Shown: positions 1 through 5,666 of the stretch, piece after piece
Position numbering within the stretch: position 1 is the first letter of the stretch
How the letters are laid out: each line of letters starts with the position of its first letter
Source: Alphaproteobacteria bacterium MarineAlpha10_Bin2
Lineage (GTDB): Bacteria > Pseudomonadota > Alphaproteobacteria > UBA828
Length of the DNA stretch: 5,707 nt
Direction: 5' to 3'
Assembly (NCBI GenBank): GCA_002937555.1
Contig: PTKB01000173.1
Location: 1 to 5,707, forward strand
Made by a program: the position numbers and the translations under genes
The notes under the pieces: model-generated
Databases searched by the model: none
What the model was told of the DNA's origin: nothing
Seen by the model: the letters and a program-made list of their open reading frames with translations, nothing else

Positions 1-313
1 CCATGCGCGCATGGGCTTTGGCCTTGGGCACGGCCTTCTGCGGGTTGTTGCGCTGTGCCGGCATCGGAATGATTTCCGCCTGGCCGAGGAAACGCGCCAC
101 TCTGTCCGACGGCTTGGCGCCGACCCCGAGCCAGTGACGAATGCGGTCTTCCTTCAACGTCACCCGTTGTCCGTCCTTGGGCAGCATCGGATCGTAAGTG
201 CCGACGCGTTCGATAAAGCGCCCGTCGCGCGGATTGCGCGAATCGGTGATGACGATGCGGTAGAACGGGCGCTTCTTGGCACCCGCGCGGGAAAGGCGAA
301 TTTTCAAGGCCAT
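1..313 (-). CDS. rpsP: 30S ribosomal protein S16, 3' end outside the window
   Basis: S16 is a small-subunit ribosomal protein that binds 16S rRNA and is needed for 30S assembly in the cytoplasm. The minus-strand reading starts at ATG 313-311 with MALKIRLSRAGAKKRPFYRI, continues VITDSRNPRDGRFIERVGTYDP, and includes the LKEDRIRHWLGVGAKPSDRVARFL stretch typical of S16. About 104 codons are visible. The gene continues off the left edge in a basic, Ala/Lys-rich tail (PQKAVPKAKAHAR), as is common in alphaproteobacterial S16. A Shine-Dalgarno-like AGAGGA lies 11 nt before the ATG. It follows ffh by 48 bp with no terminator between, so the two are probably one transcript. In many proteobacteria rimM, trmD and rplS come next, beyond this window. 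Identity is secure; only the C-terminus is unknown. Confidence 0.96.
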   Translation of the reverse strand, partial: MALKIRLSRAGAKKRPFYRIVITDSRNPRDGRFIERVGTYDPMLPKDGQRVTLKEDRIRHWLGVGAKPSDRVARFLGQAEIIPMPAQRNNPQKAVPKAKAHARM

Positions 314-361
314 GCCGTCTTTATTCCTCTAAGGTTTGCGACAAACGGATTATTGCGTGTT

Positions 362-1717
362 TTATTGCCGTGGCATCATTCCCGGCATACCGGCCCGCAT
401 GAGGCCTTTTTCGCCGAGTTTGCCCACTCGTTTCATCATGACGTTCATCTGCTTGAATTGTTTCAGCAGCCGGTTGACGTCCTGTACAGAAGTGCCGGAG
501 CCGCTGGCGATGCGCCGTTTGCGCGAGCCGTTGAGACGTTTCGGACGCAGGCGTTCGTCCTTGGTCATCGAGCTGATGATGGCCTGCATACGGTCGAGCG
601 ATTTATCATCGACGTTGGCCTCGGCCATCTGGCGCTTGACCTTGCCGACGCCCGGCAACATGCCCAACAGGCCGTCCATGCCGCCCATGCGGCGCATCTG
701 GTTGAGCTGGGACGAGAGATCGTTGAGGTCGAAGCTGCCTTTCTTGATCTTCTTGGCGAGCTTTTCGGCCTCTTTTTCGTCGATCGTCTCCTGCGCCTTT
801 TCGACCAGGGTGACGACGTCGCCCATGCCGAGGATGCGCGATGCAATGCGTTCCGGATGGAACGGCTCGAGCGCGTCGAGCTTCTCACCCACACCAATGA
901 GCTTGATCGGGCAGCCGGTCACCGCGCGCATGCTGAGCGCCGCGCCACCGCGGCCGTCGCCATCGACGCGGGTCAGGATAATGCCGCTGATCTCGACCCG
1001 CTGCTTGAATTGCGTCGCGACATTGACCGCGTCCTGGCCGGTCAGCGCATCGGCCACCAGCAGGGTTTCCACCGGCTTGGCGGCTTTCCTGACCGCCACC
1101 ACCTCGTCCATCAGCTCGTCATCGACATGAAGACGCCCGGCGGTATCGAGAATGACGATGTCATAGCCCTGTTCGCGCCCCGTCTTCATCGCCCGCTTGG
1201 CGATGGCGACCGGCGCCTGGTCCTCGACGATCGGCAGCACATCGATACCGGCCTGTTCGCCGAGCACCGCGAGCTGCTCCATTGCCGCCGGCCGGCGGGT
1301 GTCGAGCGAGGCCAAGAGGGCGCGCTTTTTATTCTTTTCGTTCAGGCGTTTGGCGAGCTTGGCGCTGGTTGTCGTCTTGCCCGAGCCTTGCAGGCCGACC
1401 ATCAGGATGGCAGCCGGCGGTTCGGCCGCGAGATTGATGTCGATGGCGCCGGCGCCGCCTAGCATTTTCACCAGATGATCGTTGACGATCTTGATCACCT
1501 GTTGACCGGGCGTGACGCTCTTCAGCACCTCTGCGCCGAGCGCCTCGGCCTTGGCCTCGTCGATGAACTGCTTGACCACCGGCAGCGCGACATCGGCTTC
1601 CAACAGCGCCACGCGCACCTCGCGCATGGCGGTGGAAACGTCGCTCTCGGAGAGCGCGCCCTGGCGCGTCAGCTTGTCGAATACGGCGCTTAAGCGGCCG
1701 GAAAGAGATTCGAACAA
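362..1717 (-). CDS. ffh: Signal recognition particle GTPase Ffh (SRP54 homologue)
   Basis: Ffh binds 4.5S RNA and the signal sequences of nascent membrane and secreted proteins, and delivers ribosomes to the receptor FtsY at the inner membrane through paired GTP hydrolysis. The 451-residue product has the usual N-G-M layout. The N domain is roughly residues 1-90. The G domain has the P-loop GLQGSGKTT (108-116), DTRRPAA (139-145), DTAGR (191-195) and TRVDGDGRGG (249-258, where many Ffh have TKLDGDARGG). The Met-rich M domain (about 325-451) carries the RNA-binding SGSGTSVQDVNRLLKQF helix region (405-421) and ends MPGMMPRQ. I chose TTG 1717-1715 because family members begin (M)FESLSGRL and an AGGG lies 9 nt upstream. 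A TTG at 1744 would add nine unconserved residues. No ATG lies near the conserved N-terminus. The stop is TAA at 364-362, 48 bp before rpsP. Confidence 0.95.
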   Translation of the reverse strand: MFESLSGRLSAVFDKLTRQGALSESDVSTAMREVRVALLEADVALPVVKQFIDEAKAEALGAEVLKSVTPGQQVIKIVNDHLVKMLGGAGAIDINLAAEPPAAILMVGLQGSGKTTTSAKLAKRLNEKNKKRALLASLDTRRPAAMEQLAVLGEQAGIDVLPIVEDQAPVAIAKRAMKTGREQGYDIVILDTAGRLHVDDELMDEVVAVRKAAKPVETLLVADALTGQDAVNVATQFKQRVEISGIILTRVDGDGRGGAALSMRAVTGCPIKLIGVGEKLDALEPFHPERIASRILGMGDVVTLVEKAQETIDEKEAEKLAKKIKKGSFDLNDLSSQLNQMRRMGGMDGLLGMLPGVGKVKRQMAEANVDDKSLDRMQAIISSMTKDERLRPKRLNGSRKRRIASGSGTSVQDVNRLLKQFKQMNVMMKRVGKLGEKGLMRAGMPGMMPRQ

Positions 1718-1750
1718 AACGGCTATCCCTAAAGCAAAACGCAAATCGCG

Positions 1751-1792
1751 CCAGCGCGCGAAACTCGCGGACTGGCGTGCCTCCTCGGAGGC
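1751..1792 (-). other. Two hairpin-forming sequences in the presumed ffh leader
   Basis: Two inverted repeats sit back to back upstream of the ffh start. At 1779-1792 GCCTCCTCGGAGGC is a perfect palindrome, giving a 5-bp stem with a 4-nt loop in RNA. At 1751-1775 CCAG/CTGG and an inner CGCG/CGCG pair around a 5-nt loop with a 2x2 internal bulge. The minus-strand copy of the first contains GAGGAGG, but no usable start codon follows it. They may shape the ffh leader RNA; no function can be assigned. GC-rich sequence gives such stems fairly often. Confidence 0.35.
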
Positions 1793-1822
1793 GTTGAACC
1801 AAACAATCCTAGAACGCGGCGG

Positions 1823-1851
1823 ACACTATGCCTGCGCCCATCCCAAGTCAA
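1823..1851 (-). promoter_or_regulatory. Candidate sigma70-type promoter for ffh-rpsP
   Basis: On the minus strand TTGACT (1851-1846) matches the -35 consensus at five of six bases. Seventeen nt further lies TAGTGT (1828-1823), a poor -10 that overlaps CATAGT (1830-1825), which matches better but gives only a 15-nt spacer. Transcription would begin near 1816 and give a leader of about 100 nt before the TTG start at 1717. This is consensus matching only. Confidence 0.35.
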
Positions 1852-1928
1852 GCTGAGCGCGGGCGTCCGGGAGCAGCATGAATGCCTGATCTAGACTTTC
1901 GTCTCATCCGGTTTTTCGATTGCATCCA

Positions 1929-1956
1929 TTGCCATCGTTGCCGACAGGTATATAAA
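1929..1956 (+). promoter_or_regulatory. Candidate sigma70-type promoter for the GMC dehydrogenase gene
   Basis: TTGCCA (1929-1934) matches the -35 consensus at five of six bases. After 16 nt comes TATAAA (1951-1956), inside the AT-rich TATATAAATT. It stands out in GC-rich sequence and would start transcription near 1963, about 100 nt before the ATG at 2064. Its position also argues against the TTG at 1974 as the translation start, since that would leave almost no leader. Confidence 0.5.
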
Positions 1957-2063
1957 TTCAATGACAAAGCGAATTGGCAGCCAACCCGGTGCTTGATCAA
2001 GTTGGCAGCAAAAATATTCGGCTGTTGCCGCGCCGCGCATGCCGGGAACAAGGAAAAAGAGAA

Positions 2064-3752
2064 ATGGAAATGTCATTCGATTTCATCATCGTCGGAGCCG
2101 GATCGGCAGGGTGTGTTCTGGCCAATCGACTGACGGAGGATGAAGGCACTTCGGTTCTGTTGCTGGAGTATGGCGGCAAGGACGACAGCATATTCGTTCA
2201 GATGCCGACGGCGTTGCAAATTCCCATGAACATGCCGCGTTTTAATTGGAGCTTCTGGTCCCAGCCCGAACCCAACATCAACGATCGCCTGGTCGATGTA
2301 TCGCGCGGCAAGGGGCTGGGGGGGTCGTCAACGATTAACGGCATGATCTATGTGCGCGGCAACGCCTGCGACCTCGACCAGTGGGAGGAACTAGGTGCCA
2401 GCGGATGGGCCTATCGCGATTGCCTGCCTTATTACAAAAAAGCCGAGAATTGCGCTTACGGCGAAGACGAATACAGAGGCGCGGGCGGGCCGCTCGACAC
2501 CTGCAACGGGAACGGCATGAAGAACCCGCTCTACAAGGCATTTATCGATGCCGGAAACGAGGCCGGATACGGTATCTCAGAGGATTACAACGGCTACCGC
2601 CAGGAAGGCATGTCGAAGATGGACATGACGGTCAAAGGCGGTGTTCGCGCGAGCACGGCCAATGCCTATCTGAAACCGGTGCTGCATCGTTCGAATCTGA
2701 CCGTGATGACACATGCGCTCACCAAACGCGTCGTGCTCGAAGGCAAAAAAGCAGTTGGCGTCGAGTTCGAGCATGAGGGGCGCACACAACAGTTGAGAGC
2801 AAACAAGGAAGTGATCCTGTCGGCGGGATCTATCGGCTCACCGCATATCATGCAGATGTCGGGAATCGGCCCCGCAGCCGTCCTCAAATCAGCCGGTATC
2901 GAAGTCCTGCACGAGTTGCCCGGCGTCGGGGAAAACCTCAACGACCATCTCGAATCCGTCATTCAGTACGAGACAAGTTTGCCGGTCTCGTTAAACCGGC
3001 ACATGGGACCCTTGAGCAAGTTCCTGATCGGCGCGCGCTGGTATTTATTCAAGTCGGGCCTGGGCGCCACCAATCATTTCGAATCCACCGGCTTCATTCG
3101 CACCCGCGCCGGGCTGAAATGGCCGAACGTCCAATTCCACTTTATGCCGGCCGTTGTCCGTTATGACGGCAAAGGCAATTCCGGGCCGCATGGCTATCAA
3201 ATTCACTTTGGCATCAACAAGCTGAAAAGCCGCGGCTGGGTGCATGCCAAATCCAGCGACCCGCTGGAGAAACCGGAGATCGTCCTCAATCATTTCCAGG
3301 ACCAACAGGACATTGACGATTTCAGAATGGCCTTTCGCCTCACGCGCGAGATCGGCATGCAGCCGGCCTTTGATCGCTATCGCAAGCGCGAGATCGACCC
3401 CGGCGATCAGGTTGAGAGCGATGACGACGTCGATGCCTGGGTGCGTGAGAATGTCGAGACCGCATACCACCCGACATGCACCTGCAAGATCGGTGCGGAT
3501 GACGATGCCATGGCGGTTGTCGATACGAAATGCAGGGTCATGGGAATCGACGGTTTGAGAATTGTCGATTCATCGATCTTCCCGTGCGTTCCCAACGGCA
3601 ATACCAACGCGCCGACAATTATGGTCGGCGAGAAGGCAGCGGATATCATCAGGGGGAAAGACCCGCTGCCGCCATCCAATGCCCGCGCCTATGTCGCGCC
3701 AAACTGGGAAACCAAACAACGCGAGGGCGTCGCTGTCAGACCCTCCGTGTAG
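2064..3752 (+). CDS. GMC-family FAD-dependent dehydrogenase, choline dehydrogenase (BetA)-like
   Basis: A 562-residue flavoprotein of the glucose-methanol-choline oxidoreductase family, closest in remembered sequence to BetA, which oxidises choline to betaine aldehyde at the membrane and passes electrons to the respiratory chain. The N-terminal dinucleotide-binding motif is FDFIIVGAGSAGCVLANRL (5-23). The FAD-ribose Glu is E35 in LLLEYGG; rhizobial BetA has Phe in place of Tyr. The first GMC signature region is RGKGLGGSSTING (81-93) and the second is GSIGSPHIMQMSGIG (255-269). The catalytic pair is H469 in YHPTCTCKIG and N513 in PNGNTNAPT, 44 residues apart as in choline oxidase H466/N510. 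I chose ATG 2064 because AAGGA lies 9 nt upstream and family members begin just before FDFIIVGAG; ATG 2070 is possible. No signal peptide is visible. No betB, betI or betC lies in the window, so another primary alcohol could be the substrate. Family is certain; substrate is inferred. Confidence 0.9.
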   Translation: MEMSFDFIIVGAGSAGCVLANRLTEDEGTSVLLLEYGGKDDSIFVQMPTALQIPMNMPRFNWSFWSQPEPNINDRLVDVSRGKGLGGSSTINGMIYVRGNACDLDQWEELGASGWAYRDCLPYYKKAENCAYGEDEYRGAGGPLDTCNGNGMKNPLYKAFIDAGNEAGYGISEDYNGYRQEGMSKMDMTVKGGVRASTANAYLKPVLHRSNLTVMTHALTKRVVLEGKKAVGVEFEHEGRTQQLRANKEVILSAGSIGSPHIMQMSGIGPAAVLKSAGIEVLHELPGVGENLNDHLESVIQYETSLPVSLNRHMGPLSKFLIGARWYLFKSGLGATNHFESTGFIRTRAGLKWPNVQFHFMPAVVRYDGKGNSGPHGYQIHFGINKLKSRGWVHAKSSDPLEKPEIVLNHFQDQQDIDDFRMAFRLTREIGMQPAFDRYRKREIDPGDQVESDDDVDAWVRENVETAYHPTCTCKIGADDDAMAVVDTKCRVMGIDGLRIVDSSIFPCVPNGNTNAPTIMVGEKAADIIRGKDPLPPSNARAYVAPNWETKQREGVAVRPSV

Positions 3753-3827
3753 AGCAATTGATTCAGGCTCTATCGAAGAGGTGTCAACGGCGGATGGATG
3801 TTAACCACCCAATAAGCTTCCGATGTT

Positions 3828-3844
3828 GGCTAAATTCGGCTGTC
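3828..3844 (+). repeat. Imperfect 17-bp direct repeat, left copy
   Basis: GGCTAAATTCGGCTGTC here matches GGCTAGATTCGGCTGTC at 5447-5463 in 16 of 17 bases, in the same orientation. The two copies lie in non-coding sequence on either side of the protease locus. Similarity stops at the edges of the 17 bp. The core ATTCGGCT occurs a third time at 3889-3896. It could be an old recombination or insertion footprint, or chance. Confidence 0.4.
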
Positions 3845-3924
3845 GATTCATCTGCAGATTTGGTTCTGGAGTTGGGTGGAAAGCGGACATTCGGCTCTTT
3901 ATCTCAAAAGTCCGAACCTGACTC

Positions 3925-3953
3925 CGCGAGCTCGCGCGGCCCACATGTTGGGC
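3925..3953. repeat. Palindrome and adjoining small hairpin
   Basis: CGCGAGCTCGCG (3925-3936) is a perfect 12-bp palindrome. Two bases later GCCCA (3939-3943) pairs with TGGGC (3949-3953) around a 5-nt loop. No run of T follows on either strand, so a rho-independent terminator is not supported. A dimeric protein could bind the palindrome, but no partner can be named. Confidence 0.35.
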
Positions 3954-4031
3954 TTATCGCCGGCAACTGTCTGACGCCAAAATAGCCAAGCGTCGCGAGC
4001 CCGAAGACGTTAACCATATCCTCCAGGCCGG

Positions 4032-4061
4032 TCGACAATTTCGCCTATTTCTTGATATATT
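4032..4061 (+). promoter_or_regulatory. Candidate promoter for the protease locus
   Basis: TCGACA (4032-4037) and TATATT (4056-4061) are separated by 18 nt and lie in the most AT-rich part of the region. Transcription would start near 4068, about 45 nt before the ATG at 4114. The placement fits the idea that the protease gene originally began at 4114 and not at 4574. It rests on consensus matching only. Confidence 0.35.
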
Positions 4062-4113
4062 AAAAATGATGCGGTGGAATATGCTCGCCGTGCTCCACTT
4101 GTGACGTGGCAAA

Positions 4114-4573
4114 ATGCAGTTTACTGACCGATTGTTCGATTTTTTCGCCAGCCATGGCGCCAGCCCGGGCGAAGCGGATCTGTCGAGCACGATGAACGCG
4201 CTGCCGGCAATGGCGGCGTAACCGACGACGGCGTTCCGGATGCCCTGCTCGGGTTCGATGGTGATTGGGCGGAGTTGGTTGCGACGAACAGTGGCCTCGG
4301 CGCGCAACCGGGTGGTGCTCTCGCGGTGGCCGGCGGTGTCGGTGATGCGGGCGTTAACGGGGAGCTATTGGATCTCGTGTCCCCGGAGCCCTTGTTCGCG
4401 TTCGATAGCCCGCATTTGTCCGAGACAGGGGGCCTTGCAACCCGCTTCGCGAGTGCGCACAGCCACACCGCCTTCGATCCGGCGGAGGCGATCCGGCAAT
4501 CGCTCTGGTACGATAATGCCCCGCGGGGGCACCCGGTGAGGCGGCCGGCCATTCAGCGCAGCCGGGCGATGGC
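4114..4573 (+). pseudogene. Frameshifted 5' part of the M8 metalloprotease gene
   Basis: From ATG 4114 one frame reads MQFTDRLFDFFASHGASPG and stops at TAA 4219-4221. The next frame then looks coding through about 4527: acidic, almost free of Lys/Arg, with GNGGVTDDGVPDALLGFDGDW and later HTAFDPAEAIRQSLWYDNAP. The other frames here are Arg-rich shadows. Near the five-G run at 4525-4529 the sense passes to the frame of the catalytic domain, giving APGEAAGHSAQPGDG just before Met 4574. Each change is explained by loss of one base. Restoring both gives a single reading of 410 residues from 4114 to 5344, with Met 4574 as residue 155. No clear signal peptide or strong ribosome binding site is seen at 4114. 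The N-terminal part matches no domain I recognise. The alternative is that the second half is the whole gene and this is decayed sequence. Confidence 0.55.
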
Positions 4574-5344
4574 ATGCTGGGCGAGGCGAATCTAACCTTT
4601 CTCGACACAGACTGGTTTGCCAAGGGTGGAAACGGCGGCGGCAATGGCGGTGGCGGCGGTGACGGCACCCTATCCAGCTACCTCAGCGGCGACCCCGGTG
4701 GCTACAATATCGAGATTGTTTTCAAGAAGGCATGGACCGTCGAACTTCAATCCGCGTTTATCGACTCCTCGGAACTCATCAGCGACCTTATCGTCGGCGA
4801 TATCTCGGACGTGCGCTTCCGCGGCAAGATCATCGACGACATCCGCATCGACGCCGAGTTAACGAATATCGACGGCGTGGGCGGCATCCTCGGCCAAGCC
4901 GGCCCGACTGCGATCCGCACCTCGGACAATTTGCCGGCGACGGCCGTCATGGAGTTCGACATCGCCGATGCGGATGCGTTCAACGCCACCGGCCTGTGGC
5001 AGGACATCGTGTTTCACGAAATGTTGCACAGCGTTGGCTTCGGCTCGATTTGGGGCTTCCAAGACTTGCTCGATGGTGCGGGCACCGAAAACCCGCTGTT
5101 TACCGGCGCGGCGGCGACTTTCACCTACGAGCGGGACTTTGACGCGATCGACGCCTTGGGCGTGCCGGTCGAGCAGGTCGGCGGACCGGGCACGCGGGAT
5201 TCCCATTGGGACGAAGAGACATTCGACAACGAGATCATGACCGGCTTTATCGATGGCCAGAACTTTCTCTCCGAAATGACTGTGGCTTCGCTGGAGGACA
5301 TCGGTTACGAGACGGTCTGGGACGAGGACTTCTTCTTCACTTGA
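4574..5344 (+). CDS. Leishmanolysin-like (peptidase M8) zinc metalloprotease, catalytic domain
   Basis: This 256-residue open frame carries a complete metzincin zinc site. HEMLHSVGFG (148-157) gives two zinc-ligand His and the catalytic Glu. H211 in SHWDEETFDNEIMTG is the likely third ligand, and M222 is the Met-turn. H211 to M222 is 11 residues, as between H334 and M345 of Leishmania GP63; the gap from the second to the third His is 59 (66 in GP63). A Gly-rich linker (about 18-30) precedes the domain, which begins near YNIEIVFKKAW. The product is acidic and ends WDEDFFFT. No signal peptide is seen. The start is doubtful: ATG 4574 has no Shine-Dalgarno sequence and coding character extends upstream in another frame, so this is probably the 3' part of a longer frameshifted gene. 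Bacterial M8-like enzymes are presumed secreted; the substrate is unknown. Confidence 0.75.
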   Translation: MLGEANLTFLDTDWFAKGGNGGGNGGGGGDGTLSSYLSGDPGGYNIEIVFKKAWTVELQSAFIDSSELISDLIVGDISDVRFRGKIIDDIRIDAELTNIDGVGGILGQAGPTAIRTSDNLPATAVMEFDIADADAFNATGLWQDIVFHEMLHSVGFGSIWGFQDLLDGAGTENPLFTGAAATFTYERDFDAIDALGVPVEQVGGPGTRDSHWDEETFDNEIMTGFIDGQNFLSEMTVASLEDIGYETVWDEDFFFT

Positions 5345-5605
5345 GCGAGACCGCCGGCGCATTCTGAAGGGCTGGACGGCACCCACCCGCCGGCATCTAG
5401 GTGCCAAATTGCTGTAACTTTCATTGCGTCACGCATGTCTGCCACCGGCTAGATTCGGCTGTCAAACTGTCTTTTAATTTACGTCTGCATCGGCGTGGTA
5501 AGCAGAAGTCAAAAGCGCAATTTCCAATTTTCCAACACTGATGTCCGTTGTTAGGGAGCTGCCGCATACCGGACTATATTTGAGGCCAGCGTTTTCGTCT
5601 CTTCG
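5345..5605. other. Intergenic region before the insertion sequence
   Basis: This 261-bp stretch between the protease stop and the IS end contains the right copy of the 17-bp repeat. A weak inverted repeat, GCCGGCG (5353-5359) with CGCCGGC (5388-5394), has a 28-nt loop and no T tract. I see no gene or clear terminator. The part from about 5465 is less GC-rich than the protease gene. Confidence 0.5.
5447..5463 (+). repeat. Imperfect 17-bp direct repeat, right copy
   Basis: GGCTAGATTCGGCTGTC matches the left copy at 3828-3844 with one mismatch. The copies are 1619 bp apart and enclose the whole protease locus. The flanks do not match, so this is not part of a longer visible duplication. Confidence 0.4.
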
Positions 5606-5628
5606 TGACCTGATCCTCCCCCAATGAG

Positions 5629-5663
5629 TTGGTCCAGCCCTATAGTTAGTAGAGGAGGACCAA
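5629..5663 (+). promoter_or_regulatory. Hairpin covering the OrfA ribosome binding site
   Basis: TTGGTCC (5629-5635) is the exact complement of GGACCAA (5657-5663), with a 21-nt loop. The right arm includes the last two G of the Shine-Dalgarno AGGAGG (5653-5658) and ends 3 nt before the ATG at 5667. A transcript entering from outside the element would contain both arms and could hide the ribosome binding site. Such protection from read-through is known for IS10 and IS50; for this element it is inferred. Confidence 0.45.
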
Positions 5664-5666
5664 GGA

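Larger units (their letters stand above)
1718..2063. other. Divergent intergenic region between ffh and the GMC dehydrogenase gene
   Basis: This 346-bp stretch separates the minus-strand ffh from the plus-strand flavin dehydrogenase. It holds a promoter candidate for each direction, two hairpin-forming sequences in the presumed ffh leader, and a leader of about 100 nt before the dehydrogenase start. Short open frames exist on both strands, but none has a credible ribosome binding site or a recognisable product. No operator or riboswitch could be recognised. Confidence 0.7.
3753..4113. other. Intergenic region without a credible gene
   Basis: These 361 bp between the dehydrogenase and the protease locus hold one copy of an imperfect 17-bp direct repeat (3828-3844), a 12-bp palindrome next to a small hairpin (3925-3953), and a promoter-like pair (4032-4061). 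Open frames crossing it are extensions of reading frames antisense or out of frame to real genes, and none has a recognisable product. No stem followed by a T tract was found after the dehydrogenase stop. Confidence 0.6.

Noticed and set aside
11..1462. Long plus-strand open frame of 483 codons across the ffh-rpsP region
   Set aside because: It is antisense to ffh and rpsP, whose minus-strand products are unmistakable. The plus-strand translation is a His/Arg/Ala-rich shadow without domains.
1974..2063. Extended N-terminus of the GMC dehydrogenase from TTG 1974
   Set aside because: The added 30 residues are not family-like, the promoter candidate ends at 1956, and ATG 2064 has AAGGA at 9 nt just before the conserved FAD motif.
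3750..3772. TAGAGC/GCTCTA inverted repeat overlapping the dehydrogenase stop, as a terminator
   Set aside because: The stem is only 6 bp with an 11-nt loop and no T tract follows.
3879..3916. AAGCGGACATTCGG stretch with CGGAC/GTCCG pairing, as a dispersed repeat or hairpin
   Set aside because: It resembles sequence I associate with dispersed proteobacterial repeats, but only one copy is present and the 5-bp pairing is too weak to call.
4520..4532. Programmed -1 frameshifting at the five-G run inside the protease locus
   Set aside because: The codons CGG GGG CAC do not form a classic X XXY YYZ slippery heptamer in the incoming frame, and a second shift upstream would also be required. Indels or mutation are simpler.
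5353..5394. GCCGGCG/CGCCGGC inverted repeat after the protease stop, as a terminator
   Set aside because: The 28-nt loop is large, no T run follows, and each arm contains a self-complementary GCCGGC that gives such matches by chance.
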